64,000 bases of DNA, from contig OY987227.1 in NCBI GenBank assembly GCA_963920705.1, forward strand, positions 23,523,434 to 23,587,433, given 5' to 3'. The notes beneath the pieces were generated by a model. The model ran no database searches, was not told the origin of the DNA, and saw only the letters and a list, made by a program, of their open reading frames with translations. The translations under genes and the position numbers were made by a program. Shown here piece after piece: positions 1-10,866 of this stretch. The DNA is from Odiellus spinosus (Eukaryota; Arthropoda; Arachnida; Opiliones; Phalangiidae). How positions within the stretch are numbered: the first letter of the stretch is position 1; each line of letters opens with the position of its first letter.

Positions 1-117
1 TTTTTTTTAGCTTAGCAGACGACGTTGACCATAACAAATTGTACAGTCAAACCCATGCTGTGTGCATAAGGGAAGAGGATTTTAAAGGGGCAAATTTCAG
101 ATCAGATAGGACCTTAA
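1..117 (+). mobile_element. TTAA-type MITE, partial copy cut by window edge
   Basis: This is the right-hand part of a short element whose complete copies (for example 2163-2325) are about 163 bp. It carries the family's internal AGCAGACGACGTTG block and ends in CAGATAGGACCTTAA, the degenerate terminal repeat with a TTAA end. The left end lies before the window. Other copies are at 2163, 5695, 27690, 27824, 35999 and 58659. TTAA target duplications are known from piggyBac- and Kolobok-type transposons; nothing here decides between them. Confidence 0.75.
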
Positions 118-905
118 GTTAAAATGTAGACTGTTAAATTAAAATATAGACGATTAAGTATAATTTGGCGGCCAATTATCAAATTCCGGGATCTCAATTA
201 CTTATCCGTGTGTGTGACCTCAAATTCTTGAACGATTAGCCAAGAAGGGAACCTCAAATATTTGTCTGATTATAAAAGTAGGAAGCCTCAAAATAAATAT
301 CCAAGTACTTGAAGATTATCCAATTCAAGTACTTGTTTGACTGGTTATCCTGGGACATATCTTAACGTTAAACACGGAAGTTTTAGAGTATCCCATTTAT
401 CAACGTGTTTACTATATCTTTTGCGCGTTTGTAACTGAAACTTGTTGAAGAAGATTAAACTAAAATCTTTCCTTTAAGTTTAAAAATAACGTAATTTCGT
501 TTCATTCTTCTCCTCTCGGTTTCATTAACTATTCTCAAAAGGAGGATCAAGTCAACAGATGAGAATTCAGTGTCTGGCTGTAAAGTACAGCATTGCCTAG
601 ACTCTCCTAGTGAACTATAAGTACTTTTAGGCCAAATACCTTACCCCAACGCAACGAAGCGCCAATTAGATGGCAGCAGAATTTAGAACGACACGCGGGT
701 GATCGTCATGTAGCTCTGTTGTTAACTTGTTGACGAGTAGCGTATTGTTCGTTGAAAGTATCTTTCCAGGAATATTTAATTAGTTAATACCCGTACTGTT
801 TTGAGATAAATGCCATATTGATAAAAATATGAATCGAAATTAAGCGAAACTACGTGTTGTTACAAAAAATAGGTCGCTAACTCTTCTCCTTTCATCTCTA
901 GCGCG
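118..905. other. Intergenic, upstream of SLC35G-like gene
   Basis: I see no coding region. The stretch is AT-rich with several copies of words such as CTCAAAT and CAAGTACTTG between about 190 and 335. The promoter of the gene starting at 906 should lie here, but no unambiguous TATA box or initiator is visible. A pyrimidine tract ending in TAG sits just before the start codon (about 885-902), so a 5' UTR intron ending there is possible. Confidence 0.4.
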
Positions 906-2027
906 ATGTGGCCACACAGCGGACAATACTACGTCGAAAATCAAGAACCCTTGTCCAAGCGAAGTATCAATCTTTCTCAATATTCTACATTTCGGCTAAA
1001 AGAAGCACCGAATGACGGATCCCTTGGAAACGAACCCAAAACAGTTATTTGTAAAGATGAGGACTCCGACGGTAAAAAAGATCTTTCCCGTTATTCGACG
1101 CTACTGGCCATGTTTACATCGCTCATTTCGGGATTCCTTTTCGCGGCCAGCTCCTATTTGGCTAAAAAACTTTACTACTTTCCGTCCGGAACTTTGACGT
1201 CGTTCTTACTACTTTTCTTCGTATCGGGTGGACTTCCAATATCAGTCTTCAACTGGGAACGAGTCATCAAGGGCCCCAAAGTTTTATTCGCGCATTACAT
1301 GCCAGTTTGTATCACCGTTCACGTCAGCACTTTTTTGTGGCTAATGTCGATGCGTCGTTTGAGTCTTTTCGATGCCAACGTCATAATCGTCAGCTACCCG
1401 ATCTTCGCCACCATAGTATCGAGGATCTTCTTGAAGGAAGCCTGTTCCGTTCTCCAAGTGGCGGCCATATTTATGACGTGTTTAGGTTTGTGTCTCTTGA
1501 CAAAAATCCCCTGGATGATGTCTGAAGGGCCGTCCGTAAGCCTCGATAGCGGAGGACTGGCCATAGCCTTTTCATGCACTGCCGCTTACGTGTTGCTCGT
1601 CGTACTGACCCGTCGCGAACTTCGAGATATTCATTACGGAGCCAATCAAATCTACGTGGCCCTACTCGGATCTCCTTTCATCCTTCTGATGATCTTCTTG
1701 GTAGACGAAGAACCCAGAATGCCCGAGTGTGGTGAAGAATCGGCGGCAGTTATCGTTCTCGTGATATTATATTTCATGGGTACATACTTGCTAAGTATCT
1801 CGCTGCAACTGGGAGAAGTGGGTTTGGTGTCGGTTGTGCGTAGCGCTGCCGATGTCATATTCACCTTCTTTTTTCAAGCGGTCATTATTGGTGACCCTCC
1901 GGACGTTCTTAGTGTCGTCGGAGGAGTTTTCATTGTGTCTAGTGTGGTTCTTTATGGTATAAAATCTTCTCTATACAGGATCGTTCAAACATCCGAAAGA
2001 ATGAAAAAATTCGCGTTTCTCTTTTAA
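906..2027 (+). CDS. SLC35G-like / EamA-domain multi-spanning transporter
   Basis: A single-exon reading frame of 373 residues. The first 60 residues are hydrophilic and probably cytosolic. Then come about ten hydrophobic segments in two tandem blocks of five (roughly 65-200 and 210-360), the layout of the drug/metabolite transporter superfamily with two EamA repeats. The first block holds SYLAKKLYYFPSG and the motif LFDANVIIVSYPIFATIVSRI, similar in position to the conserved helices of SLC35G (TMEM20-like) proteins. Members are proposed nucleotide-sugar or metabolite carriers of secretory or plasma membranes; the substrate of this one cannot be read from sequence. The ATG at 906 is the first in frame. 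A polyadenylation signal AATAAA lies at about 2091. Intronless structure is common in this family. The two-EamA call is fairly sure; the G-subfamily assignment is an inference. Confidence 0.8.
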   Translation: MWPHSGQYYVENQEPLSKRSINLSQYSTFRLKEAPNDGSLGNEPKTVICKDEDSDGKKDLSRYSTLLAMFTSLISGFLFAASSYLAKKLYYFPSGTLTSFLLLFFVSGGLPISVFNWERVIKGPKVLFAHYMPVCITVHVSTFLWLMSMRRLSLFDANVIIVSYPIFATIVSRIFLKEACSVLQVAAIFMTCLGLCLLTKIPWMMSEGPSVSLDSGGLAIAFSCTAAYVLLVVLTRRELRDIHYGANQIYVALLGSPFILLMIFLVDEEPRMPECGEESAAVIVLVILYFMGTYLLSISLQLGEVGLVSVVRSAADVIFTFFFQAVIIGDPPDVLSVVGGVFIVSSVVLYGIKSSLYRIVQTSERMKKFAFLF

Positions 2028-2162
2028 AAATGACTTTAATCTAATAGTATCTGGAATTAATTTATCCAGAGTTTTGTTTCACTTAATTATAATAAAAAAT
2101 GAACAACGTTTTGAAGCACGCGTCTTCTCATTTATGGTTACCTATCGCGAAAGATATATTCC

Positions 2163-2325
2163 TTAAAGGGACTATCTGCAATTTTTAAATCCCCTTTAAA
2201 GTCGCCTTCTTTTTTAGCTTAGCAGACGACGTTGACCATAACAAATTGTACAATCAAAGCTAGGCTGTGTGCATAAGGGAAGATAATTTTGAATGGGCAA
2301 ATTTCAGAGCAGATAGAGCCTTTAA
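2163..2325 (+). mobile_element. TTAA-type MITE, complete reference copy
   Basis: A complete 163-bp element with TTAA at both ends and matching terminal repeats: left TTAAAGGGACTATCTGC, right GCAGATAGAGCCTTTAA. The interior contains CCCCTTTAAAGTCGCC, the AGCAGACGACGTTG block and a CTGTGTGCATAAGGGAAGA block that are shared with the other copies in this window. It has no coding capacity. It sits 135 bp after the SLC35G-like stop codon, past the poly(A) signal. Confidence 0.85.
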
Positions 2326-2559
2326 ATGATGAAACGCATCAAAATAAATTTCGTCCAAACCTACGTCGTACCAAGCACATAAGAAAAGCTACCACTAAAA
2401 TGGGGGTCTCTTAAAAATAACAACTACGAGCATGTGAAAAAAATCATGGGTTCAATTCGCCAAAAGTCTCTTGGTAATATTCGTGGTTAAATATCGCAAT
2501 TGGAAATTCTCCTAAAAATGTTAGATTCAAATAAAAGTTGTCTCACTTTCTTTGTAATA

Positions 2560-3640
2560 TTATGACTTACGATTAATTATAAATTAGACAAATTTACGCG
2601 AAGGAAGTATATAGAATCCCACAAATCACTTCATAATCTCAACCGTGAGTATTAAATTATTCAATCTCAAACTAATATCATCACAAAAAACAAAAAACAT
2701 TGAATTTAAATAAAACTTACCAGTTTGAAGGTCTAAGATGAATGCAGGTTGGGTATAAAATATCCAAAATAAAGCGTACACGTCAGAAATGTTCACACTT
2801 TACGGGATTCGGAAAACAATACACGCACACAACGCGAAATTTCACAAACGCGAAATTAATACAATAACTATGCCTAAAGCTCGTTGGTAACCTTTCAGAG
2901 GTTGAATATTTGTACACGTTTGAGTTTATTCCATCGGCGTCGGCCACTCGCGAGCTCTTTCACCCACGATTCTGGATAACCAAAGAAATAATTAAATTAA
3001 TATTTGCCTTTTTAATTTTGTTTTTAACGTGGTTGTGCCAAATCCAATTTTATACATTGTAAAACATAAATAGCTTTTAGAAAGTGAAATTCGTTACAGT
3101 ATAAATACGAATATAAACAATTACTTTTTCTCAAATAATTAATTTTGGTTGTGCCCAACCTTTTGAGATTAATGTTCATGTGATAATCATAGAGTAAAGT
3201 GATAGATAGACTTTTGAATTTTTGATATTAAATATAACTGGCTAGATACATTTCCCTGGATTAGGCCCGTTGAATAAAAAGGTCAATTTCCCACACCAAA
3301 TTCTCCAGGGTGTGGGAAATCTATATGGTCAACTCACGGTATATAGTCAGCATAAAGGAGGTTTAAGCCTTGTCCGACTCCAATAAGCTAATATACATTA
3401 AAAATAGAGCTCTATACCAATAATATGGTTCGTTACGACCGCGGACAAATTGACTTATTAACCTTGATTAAATTTCTAAGTTTAGTATTAGACCTTGGGA
3501 ATGCCTTTCTCACACAGCACACTCAGAAAATGATTTTGAGTTTATTTATAAGGATTAGAGTTAACAAATACCCAAATTTACCTTTTAGACTTGAAGAATG
3601 AATCATTGTCACTGCTGAAAACGCGATCCTTGGAATAAAT
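2560..3640 (-). repeat. Dispersed ~1-kb repeat, copy A (inverted relative to copy B)
   Basis: Read on the minus strand this region matches 14440-15480 over several ordered blocks: the TTGTTAA..CTAATCCTTATAAATAA block (about 3540-3570), the AAAATTGGATTTGG block (about 3035-3055), the CGCGTTTGTGAAATTTCG block (about 2840-2860) and the TAGACCTTCAAACTGGTAAG block (about 2715-2740). The last block looks like a conserved exon end and splice donor (CTG|GTAAGTTTT). No open reading frame is shared by the two copies. It may be a non-autonomous transposon, an LTR-type sequence or a duplicated 5' gene end. Confidence 0.6.
3287..3319. repeat. Short hairpin
   Basis: TTTCCCACACC is followed after an 11-nt loop by its exact reverse complement GGTGTGGGAAA. 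It lies inside dispersed-repeat copy A. Whether it is an element end or chance is not clear. Confidence 0.4.
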
Positions 3641-4114
3641 CATTCCGTTACGGAGACTTCATAACCATAAAAATGGATTGTTACAAAGGACAAATTATAG
3701 TTTTATATACATTTCATTATCCTAGGCCTACCAATTACTTTAATTTACCTTCGCAATTAAGTTTATGAAAGTTAAAACTAAAATACGACGCGAATGGAGG
3801 CTGTAACAGTACTTGACCTGCCATAAACGAGCGGCAACCCATTTCTGAAATTTCCGCTGGACTCGCGACGTCACTTATGTCTATAACTGGTTTCGGTCTC
3901 TCTTGAAATTATATTTACAATTCAGAGCCGTGTACCGGAAATACCACTCCCGTATGTAATAAATCCTCTTGTTCATTTTGATTGTAATAAGCTAACCGGA
4001 AACTGGCTTGCCAATTTTTGGGAGCAACATCTTTTTTAAGCTTGTGGAAAGGGAAGTTTCTACTCCTCTATCTTTATCTTCTTTGGTGCCTATTAATTAA
4101 TCCATGCAGGCTGA

Positions 4115-4348
4115 TTGGCTGAAAGCTTTTTAAAAAAGGCGTCTGCTTTGTTGTTAGGAGAGTATGATAGTAAAAAAGGAAACTTGTTTTTACTACTTAA
4201 TGAAATTTCTAGCGATGATGAGATCCAGCTGACTTTATTACGAACGAATGAAAATAGATCCATGCACAACTTTAATAAAACCAAAAAGGTTGTATTGGGG
4301 TTTTTAGTTGATAATCAATTTGAAGGTTATGAAAACTCTGAGGATTGA
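4115..4348 (+). other. Small open frame of doubtful status upstream of TFB1M
   Basis: About 77 codons are open from a TTG after an in-frame TGA, with no ATG before codon 50. The translation is rich in Leu, Glu and Asp (for example the stretch ISSDDEIQLTLLRTNENR). Acidic-plus-leucine stretches like this occur in the N-terminal parts of PIF/Harbinger nuclease-like proteins, but that resemblance is weak. It could be a decayed transposon fragment or chance. It ends 141 bp before the TFB1M start codon. Confidence 0.2.
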
Positions 4349-4480
4349 TCATACCTTGATCAAAAATAATCGTCTGCAAAACCTTTGGCATTGAGGAAGA
4401 TTTAAAATTGGCCTATAAATTTAAATTACTAATATTTGATTTAAATCCCTGAACTCTCTTCGTCTAAAGAACGAAGTTAG

Positions 4481-5573
<1,093 letters not shown>

Positions 5574-5694
5574 GCCTGAAATTCAACTGTATAGTTGCTA
5601 ATAAATTATAGCTTTTAACTCTTCTAGAAATTAATAACATTATTTAAATCCAAGTCTCGATTATTTCTAAAATAAGCGTCTGCATGAATGGTTC

Positions 5695-5832
5695 TTAAAG
5701 GCCCTATCTGCTCAGAAATTTGCCCATTTAAATGCTCTTCCCTTATGTACAGAGCCTAGCTTTGATTGTACTGTTAGGTAGAAAAGAAGTCGACTTTAAA
5801 GGGCATTTAAAAATCTCAGATAGTTCCTTTAA
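5695..5832 (-). mobile_element. TTAA-type MITE, internally deleted copy
   Basis: Inverted relative to the copy at 2163. TTAAAGGCCCTATCTGCTC on the left and CAGATAGTTCCTTTAA on the right frame a 138-bp element with TTAA at both ends. The internal AGCAGACGACGTTG block is missing, so this copy carries a deletion of about 20-25 bp. It lies between TFB1M and the thioesterase gene. Confidence 0.8.
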
Positions 5833-5860
5833 AGGGTCCTTCTGTTCAAAAATTAGCCTT

Positions 5861-6070
5861 TTTTTTTTTTTTTTTTTTTTTTTTTGGGTTAGAAAAGCTA
5901 GGACATATAGCCCCATGATTCAAATCCAATTTGGAACCAATTAGTGTATCACCAAAAGTATATAAGTACTAGTATCACCAGGAGTTTATAAGAATCTCCC
6001 TTTATAGAGTCTGTGCCCTCGCGATTGAGCCACCTTGCTTCTGGAACTGAACTGGGGTAAACAATGTTAC
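5861..6070 (-). repeat. Possible tRNA-derived SINE with poly(A) tail
   Basis: On the minus strand a unit of about 185 nt ends in a run of some 24 A (the T run at 5861-5885). Near its 5' end TGGCTCAATCG (about 6026-6036) fits the RNA polymerase III A-box pattern TRGYNNANNNG. A B-box-like stretch (GGTTCCAAAT) is imperfect and rather far away. No second copy is seen in the window, so this is only a candidate. Confidence 0.3.
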
Positions 6071-6118
6071 AATGTACCCTGTGGTGTTGAGTTTTAAATG
6101 CATGGCACATGGCTTCAT

Positions 6119-6170
6119 CATGGATTAATTATACGTGCCTAGGCTGCTAGGCACGTATAATTAATCCATG
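6119..6170. repeat. Perfect 23-bp hairpin
   Basis: The left arm at 6119-6141 and right arm at 6148-6170 are exact reverse complements with a 6-nt loop. The arm begins CATGGATTAATTATACGTGC. A shortened relative is at 29552-29587. Such perfect arms suggest a recent small foldback insertion. Confidence 0.75.
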
Positions 6171-6224
6171 GCTACATGTAGGGAAAGGACTGGGATTCAA
6201 CGGGTGACACGGATCAGCACCTTT

Positions 6225-6232
6225 AGCAGACG
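6225..6232 (+). promoter_or_regulatory. AGCAGACG motif upstream of the thioesterase gene
   Basis: AGCAGACG lies about 160 bp upstream of the start codon at 6389. The same motif on either strand lies upstream of TFB1M (4369), POP1 (14338) and DDX1 (41116), with one-mismatch forms upstream of GRHPR (45252) and SPSB3 (about 55086). A regulatory role is inferred from position only. Confidence 0.3.
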
Positions 6233-6388
6233 ACAAAAGTATCAGCGCCACCTAGACTTGTTTCGGTCCTTGGCGAATTAACAAGCCAAAATATCGATTT
6301 TTGGTGGGAAAGCAAGTGGTAGGCGCAGCTTTTATCTTGTAATATACACTGTAATACATGGCTAAAGGCGGCTATTGATTCGGCGTGT

Positions 6389-7987
6389 ATGGGAGGAAAC
6401 TCGGCCTCAAGTATGTCCGCGTCACCCGTTATTGTCGCCGCTACAGCTAAACAAACCGCTACAGTAAGTCTCTTTATCATTTAAAAACACCGCCAACTCA
6501 CTCTTAAAATATTTTCAAATTAATTAAAATAATTACAACCCTCGTTTCAATGTTAATTAAAGCGAAATCGTTAAGCCTTGTCTTACCCCCTATTTTTATA
6601 GGTTATTTTTCTTCATGGACTTGGAGACACTGGGTGAGTTTTCAATTTCAAAGACTTAAATCTTATTATTAATATATTCAATTTGTATAAATGTTCAGGC
6701 ATGGATGGGCTGCGGCGATTAATTCTATTAAATCACCTCATATTAAATATATTTGCCCAACTGCGTAAGTTTGTAAAATAAATTAGATAAAAATTAATAA
6801 ACTCTGATCATTTTCCCGCACTTTGTTCAAAATCCAGGCCAGTAATTCCAGTTACGCTAAATGCGGGTTTTAAAATGCCTTCATGGTTTGATTTAATGAC
6901 CTTAGACGCCAGTGGACCTGAAGATGAGGATGGAATTAAAAGGGCCACCGAATCCAGTAATTAGTAGTTAATAGAAAACAAATGAATTTTAATGATATTA
7001 AATAATTATACATTCTTGAACAGTACATCAATTGATATTGGAAGAAGAGAAAGCTGGCATTCCTACAAGTCGGATATTGTTAGGGGGTTTTTCCCAAGGA
7101 GGCGCTTTGGCCCTATACTCCGCACTGAGGTTAAGCAAACCATTGGCCGGCGTAGTGGGATTCAGCTGTTGGCTACCTCTCTTCAAAACGTTTCCTGAAG
7201 TAAGTGGTCAGTTTTTCCAGTTCATATTATTGTTAGTGAAGGTGTGGAAAGACTTAAAATGGGTGAAATAATCTAACATAAATTATACCTTTCAACAGAA
7301 TATTATTATCTCTCTTTTGGCAAAATTTAAATCTAAGCCATATATCACAAATCTCATCTAAAATTATTTAAAATATTATCAAAAATCTTAAAAATCACCT
7401 AAAACTGACCCAAATATAACAAATCTCATCTAAAATAAGCCTAAATATAAATTTTTGCCAAATCTCTTCTCTAAAATTATGTAAAAATTTCCTTACATCA
7501 TATCTTCAGTGAAATTGGAATAAATAATCTAATCTTATTTTCAGGCTCTGGCATGTAGTAAAGATTTACCAATATTGCAATGCCACGGTGACCTTGATCC
7601 TGTTGTACCTTACAAATGGGGTTTTATGACATCAGAGCTTCTTAAGAAATTTATGACGACTATTGAGTTTAAAACCTACAAGGGAATGATGCATAGCTCC
7701 TGCGACGAGGTAAGCTACAATCATTTTTAAAGGAAGAATGAACTGTCTCGTAACTTAAATTGCCATCCTACCTTTACTCAAAATATTTAAAAGACTAGTA
7801 CTTCAAAATTAGATCAAATAGTCCAAATTGGGTATATTTCCTGGAAGTTTCCTTATCCGTTTCGAAGTTCTGTTTGATCTTTAAATTGTTTAAACGAGAC
7901 TAACTAACGAGGGTAATAATTTCTCATTCACAACAGGAGATGCGAGATACGAAAGAATTCATGGATAAACATCTACCACCGATATAA
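6389..7987 (+). CDS. Acyl-protein thioesterase (LYPLA1/2-type, APT)
   Basis: Seven exons: 6389-6463, 6602-6633, 6699-6764, 6838-6956, 7024-7199, 7545-7709 and 7937-7987, joining in frame to 227 residues (family usually about 230). It is a cytosolic serine hydrolase that removes palmitate from S-acylated proteins and can hydrolyse lysophospholipids. The alpha/beta-hydrolase features are complete: [12 protein letters not shown] at the oxyanion region, the nucleophile elbow GFSQGGA in exon 5, the Asp in [11 protein letters not shown] in exon 6, and the His in [10 protein letters not shown] at the exon 6 end. The N-terminus [19 protein letters not shown] is typical. Two start codons are possible: 6389 (MGGNSASS) or 6413 (MSASPVIV); the second agrees better with the usual invertebrate N-terminus. 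Neither gives the Cys at position 2-3 used for palmitoylation in vertebrate forms. Vertebrate LYPLA1 and LYPLA2 both descend from such a gene, so no symbol is given. Confidence 0.93.
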
Positions 7988-8577
7988 ATAGGGTTTAAAG
8001 TTCAAACCAAACTAATATTTTCTAAAAAGAAATAATGACGCGAAATGATAGTTCAAATCTAGCGGATTTATTAAATTAAAATTCTTTTCCTCGTTAAAGA
8101 GATTAAAAATATACAAATGGCCACTTATTTTAGCCTTTATATTAAAACTATTACTAATTAAAAATACGAAAAGGGTTAAAATACTGACTTAGAGTTGACT
8201 ATCTTAGAAATGGGTGTTTCTTCGTCACGCGATCTCGTTCCAAAAAAATATATTTTGAAGCAATGGTAAATTTCTGCCCCTCTATAGTTAAACATTCTAA
8301 AATTTTATATTCGCAATTGGCTAGTCATTAACTAATAAAGGGATCGTATATTTTCAAAATAAAATGGGATAATAAATAGTATTGGATAATATCGTAGTTT
8401 AAACTAGGCATATTAACAATGTACTCCTATCTTAATACAATTAATCTTGTTATTTTATCGGAGTTCCCTGCAGTATAGTCTGCAAAGCCAAGGCTTAACA
8501 GCTATAGAGAAATTGTGGATGAAATGATTTTTTTGTCCAACAGAATTTAGTTATAACGAGGTTCTATTGTAGATAAA

Positions 8578-8731
8578 GATGAATAATAAAATGTAGCGTA
8601 CTCTAACGGCAAACAGTGGCAAAATTAGAAACAAACAAAGCCACTTGCGTCTCTGCCTAATTTCTAGTTCCTCCTTTCGCCACTATTTGCCATAAGAGGA
8701 CTCTTATGAATGCCAAATTTTGTTATTCATC
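8578..8731. mobile_element. Foldback element, ~154 bp, ~45-bp imperfect TIRs
   Basis: The left end GATGAATAATAAAATG is mirrored by CATTTTGTTATTCATC-like sequence on the right (AAATTTTGTTATTCATC). Further inside, CGGCAAACAGTGGC is mirrored by GCCACTATTTGCC. The arms are imperfect, so the element is old. It has no coding capacity and the target duplication is unclear. Confidence 0.6.
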
Positions 8732-10370
8732 TTTTTTAATATAGGTGTACATTATTAATAGTCTTGGATTTAACCGATATCAAGGTTTAACCAATAAAGA
8801 AACAAAGGCTGATATTTTTAGCTGGAAAATTTGACGTTCCAAGCGTCATCCATTGCCTCTCAGAATATTACTAACAAGAAATATCAAATTTAGACATAAA
8901 ATCTAAACATCAGTAACTGATACTGATATCATATCAGTTCAGGCCCATTACTAGTTATAAATAATAATATAACTTGGTTTAGAAGAAAATAAAGGAATTA
9001 TTGAACGAGAAATTAAATTTTTACCCCTCACTCTTTAACAATCATTCCATCTCTGGTTTATGAGCTTGTTTTTAACTTTTGTCAGATAAAATCAAACACC
9101 CATAAGCGTGAATAAAAAAAAATTACCTTCCTATCTTACGCGAAATTCTGGCAAATGGGGCTGCGTTATATTTTAGACAAGGTCACAAGTTAAGGGAATA
9201 ATGAAGCGAACATGTGATCATTTAGGTGTTGTAAAAAATAATAGACTTCAGTACTGACCATTTAGTTCAAATCAAATTTTTTTGTCAAAGGATATGAATT
9301 ATAAAAACTACGGATTTCTCTCACCAGTTTATGAAACGCGTCCTTCATTAAATTTTACTTCTGGCTCATATCGTAGTTAATAATTGGATTGTTTTAATGG
9401 CTGTTGTATATCTGGCGTTGGTGCGGTTTAGCTAGATCTCGGTTACGGGAGCGGTTTTCCCCAGATAATATAGAAAACTCAAAATTTACTTTGAAAGAAT
9501 TTCACTTAACACCAATTAGAGTTATATATTTTACTTGAATGGTATAAGAACGCCCACATTGTGAAGGAACCAACAGTAATATTTTCATATAGTTTGAGTG
9601 CAGCATTTATTGATCATGAAATTGAATAATAAATGGTTTTCTGAAAGCTTCATTATCTCTTGAGGGAAAATATCCATTCAGGGACAATCGTCACACAATC
9701 TATTGATTTTCTTTAATTTGTGACATTTAATTTTTGAATAACTCTCCTCATTTGCCAGATATCGCGACAATCTTCTACTAATGGGTAGATTTATATAAAA
9801 CATTGCGACTATAATCATCTCTTTGAACCAATTTTTGCGTTATACTGGGTAGCGAACAATTATTAAAACTTCTGTTTATATTGTAAAAAAATCATTTTAA
9901 ATATGGGTGTGGTGTTTAAAAAAGTGGGCAGGCCAAATTTATAATGATAGTATTTTGTCACGCCCAATAAAGTGCCCGGTTTGGCCCACCAAATACTAAA
10001 TATTAGGATCTCCGCTTAAAAAAGGTTTAACTAAATAAAAATAAACTCGTTATTTATCTCGCATTAAGTTACTTTAACCATTAACTAAATCATATACGCT
10101 TTTGTTATAGTTAAAAATCTCTAATATTTGAAAGTTTAACAAATATTTACTAGTTTTCTCGCATTTGTGATAAATTTTTCAATTCCAAATTATGTTAACG
10201 AAAGAAGCAATTTTTTATCCGACCCCTTTGACAAAAAATTGAGCTTACACGTTACGTTTTTTAGCTAATGTTCGTCTAGCGTCAGCACTAAATGACTAAA
10301 TTTTTTAAGTTTATTCGTTAATTCGTTTAATTCAAGCTTGGAAATCAAATCTCAGGTGGCAGTCTTATGA

Positions 10371-10599
10371 CTACATGTAGCTGGGAGGATGGTTTGTGAA
10401 GGAGAGGAAAAGTATCCAAGGGTGTTTCCACCTAGCTGTAGGAAGAAGCAATTTCAGAGTGATTTTGCAAGTGTCTGACCTAACAGAGAGATCACTCTCT
10501 AGTTTTGCAGCGAGTACAATCCCCTTCACAAATACCTCTTACCAGCTTCATAGCTTGGGACTGAAACAAAGAGTGGCGTCTGCTACCATCTACATGTAG
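10371..10599. mobile_element. Inverted-repeat element bounded by CTACATGTAG
   Basis: Both ends are the self-complementary decamer CTACATGTAG. Inside, GGTTTGTGAAGGAGAG on the left is mirrored by CCCCTTCACAAATACC on the right, giving imperfect arms of about 45 bp. The centre has GAGAGATCACTCTC, a short hairpin. It lies about 270 bp past the POP1 3' end. Confidence 0.5.
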
Positions 10600-10866
10600 C
10601 TTAAAATTCTTCAAAGGGGTCAAAAATAAGTTAAAATGTGTAATTTCTATCGCAACTAAGATTTTAATATTTATCTTATTAATCGCTGAGAAAAAGCTCA
10701 AATGTGAAATTTAGGTAAAAAATGAAACAGCGTGTATCCGTAATATCCCACCTATTTAGTGAATTGTAAAACGCTCTTATTCTTTTATCAAAATAAAAAG
10801 GCATCGCGACTCTAATTATTTGGTATTTAATTTTTTTTTTTTTTTTTTTTCAAAAAACAAAATATT

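Larger units (their letters stand above)
7988..10866. other. Gene-free spacer between thioesterase and POP1
   Basis: About 2.9 kb of AT-rich DNA without a supported gene. It contains two inverted-repeat elements (8578-8731 and 10371-10599) and a T run at 10830-10850. The POP1 3' UTR occupies its right edge on the minus strand. No tRNA or other RNA gene was recognised. Confidence 0.5.
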
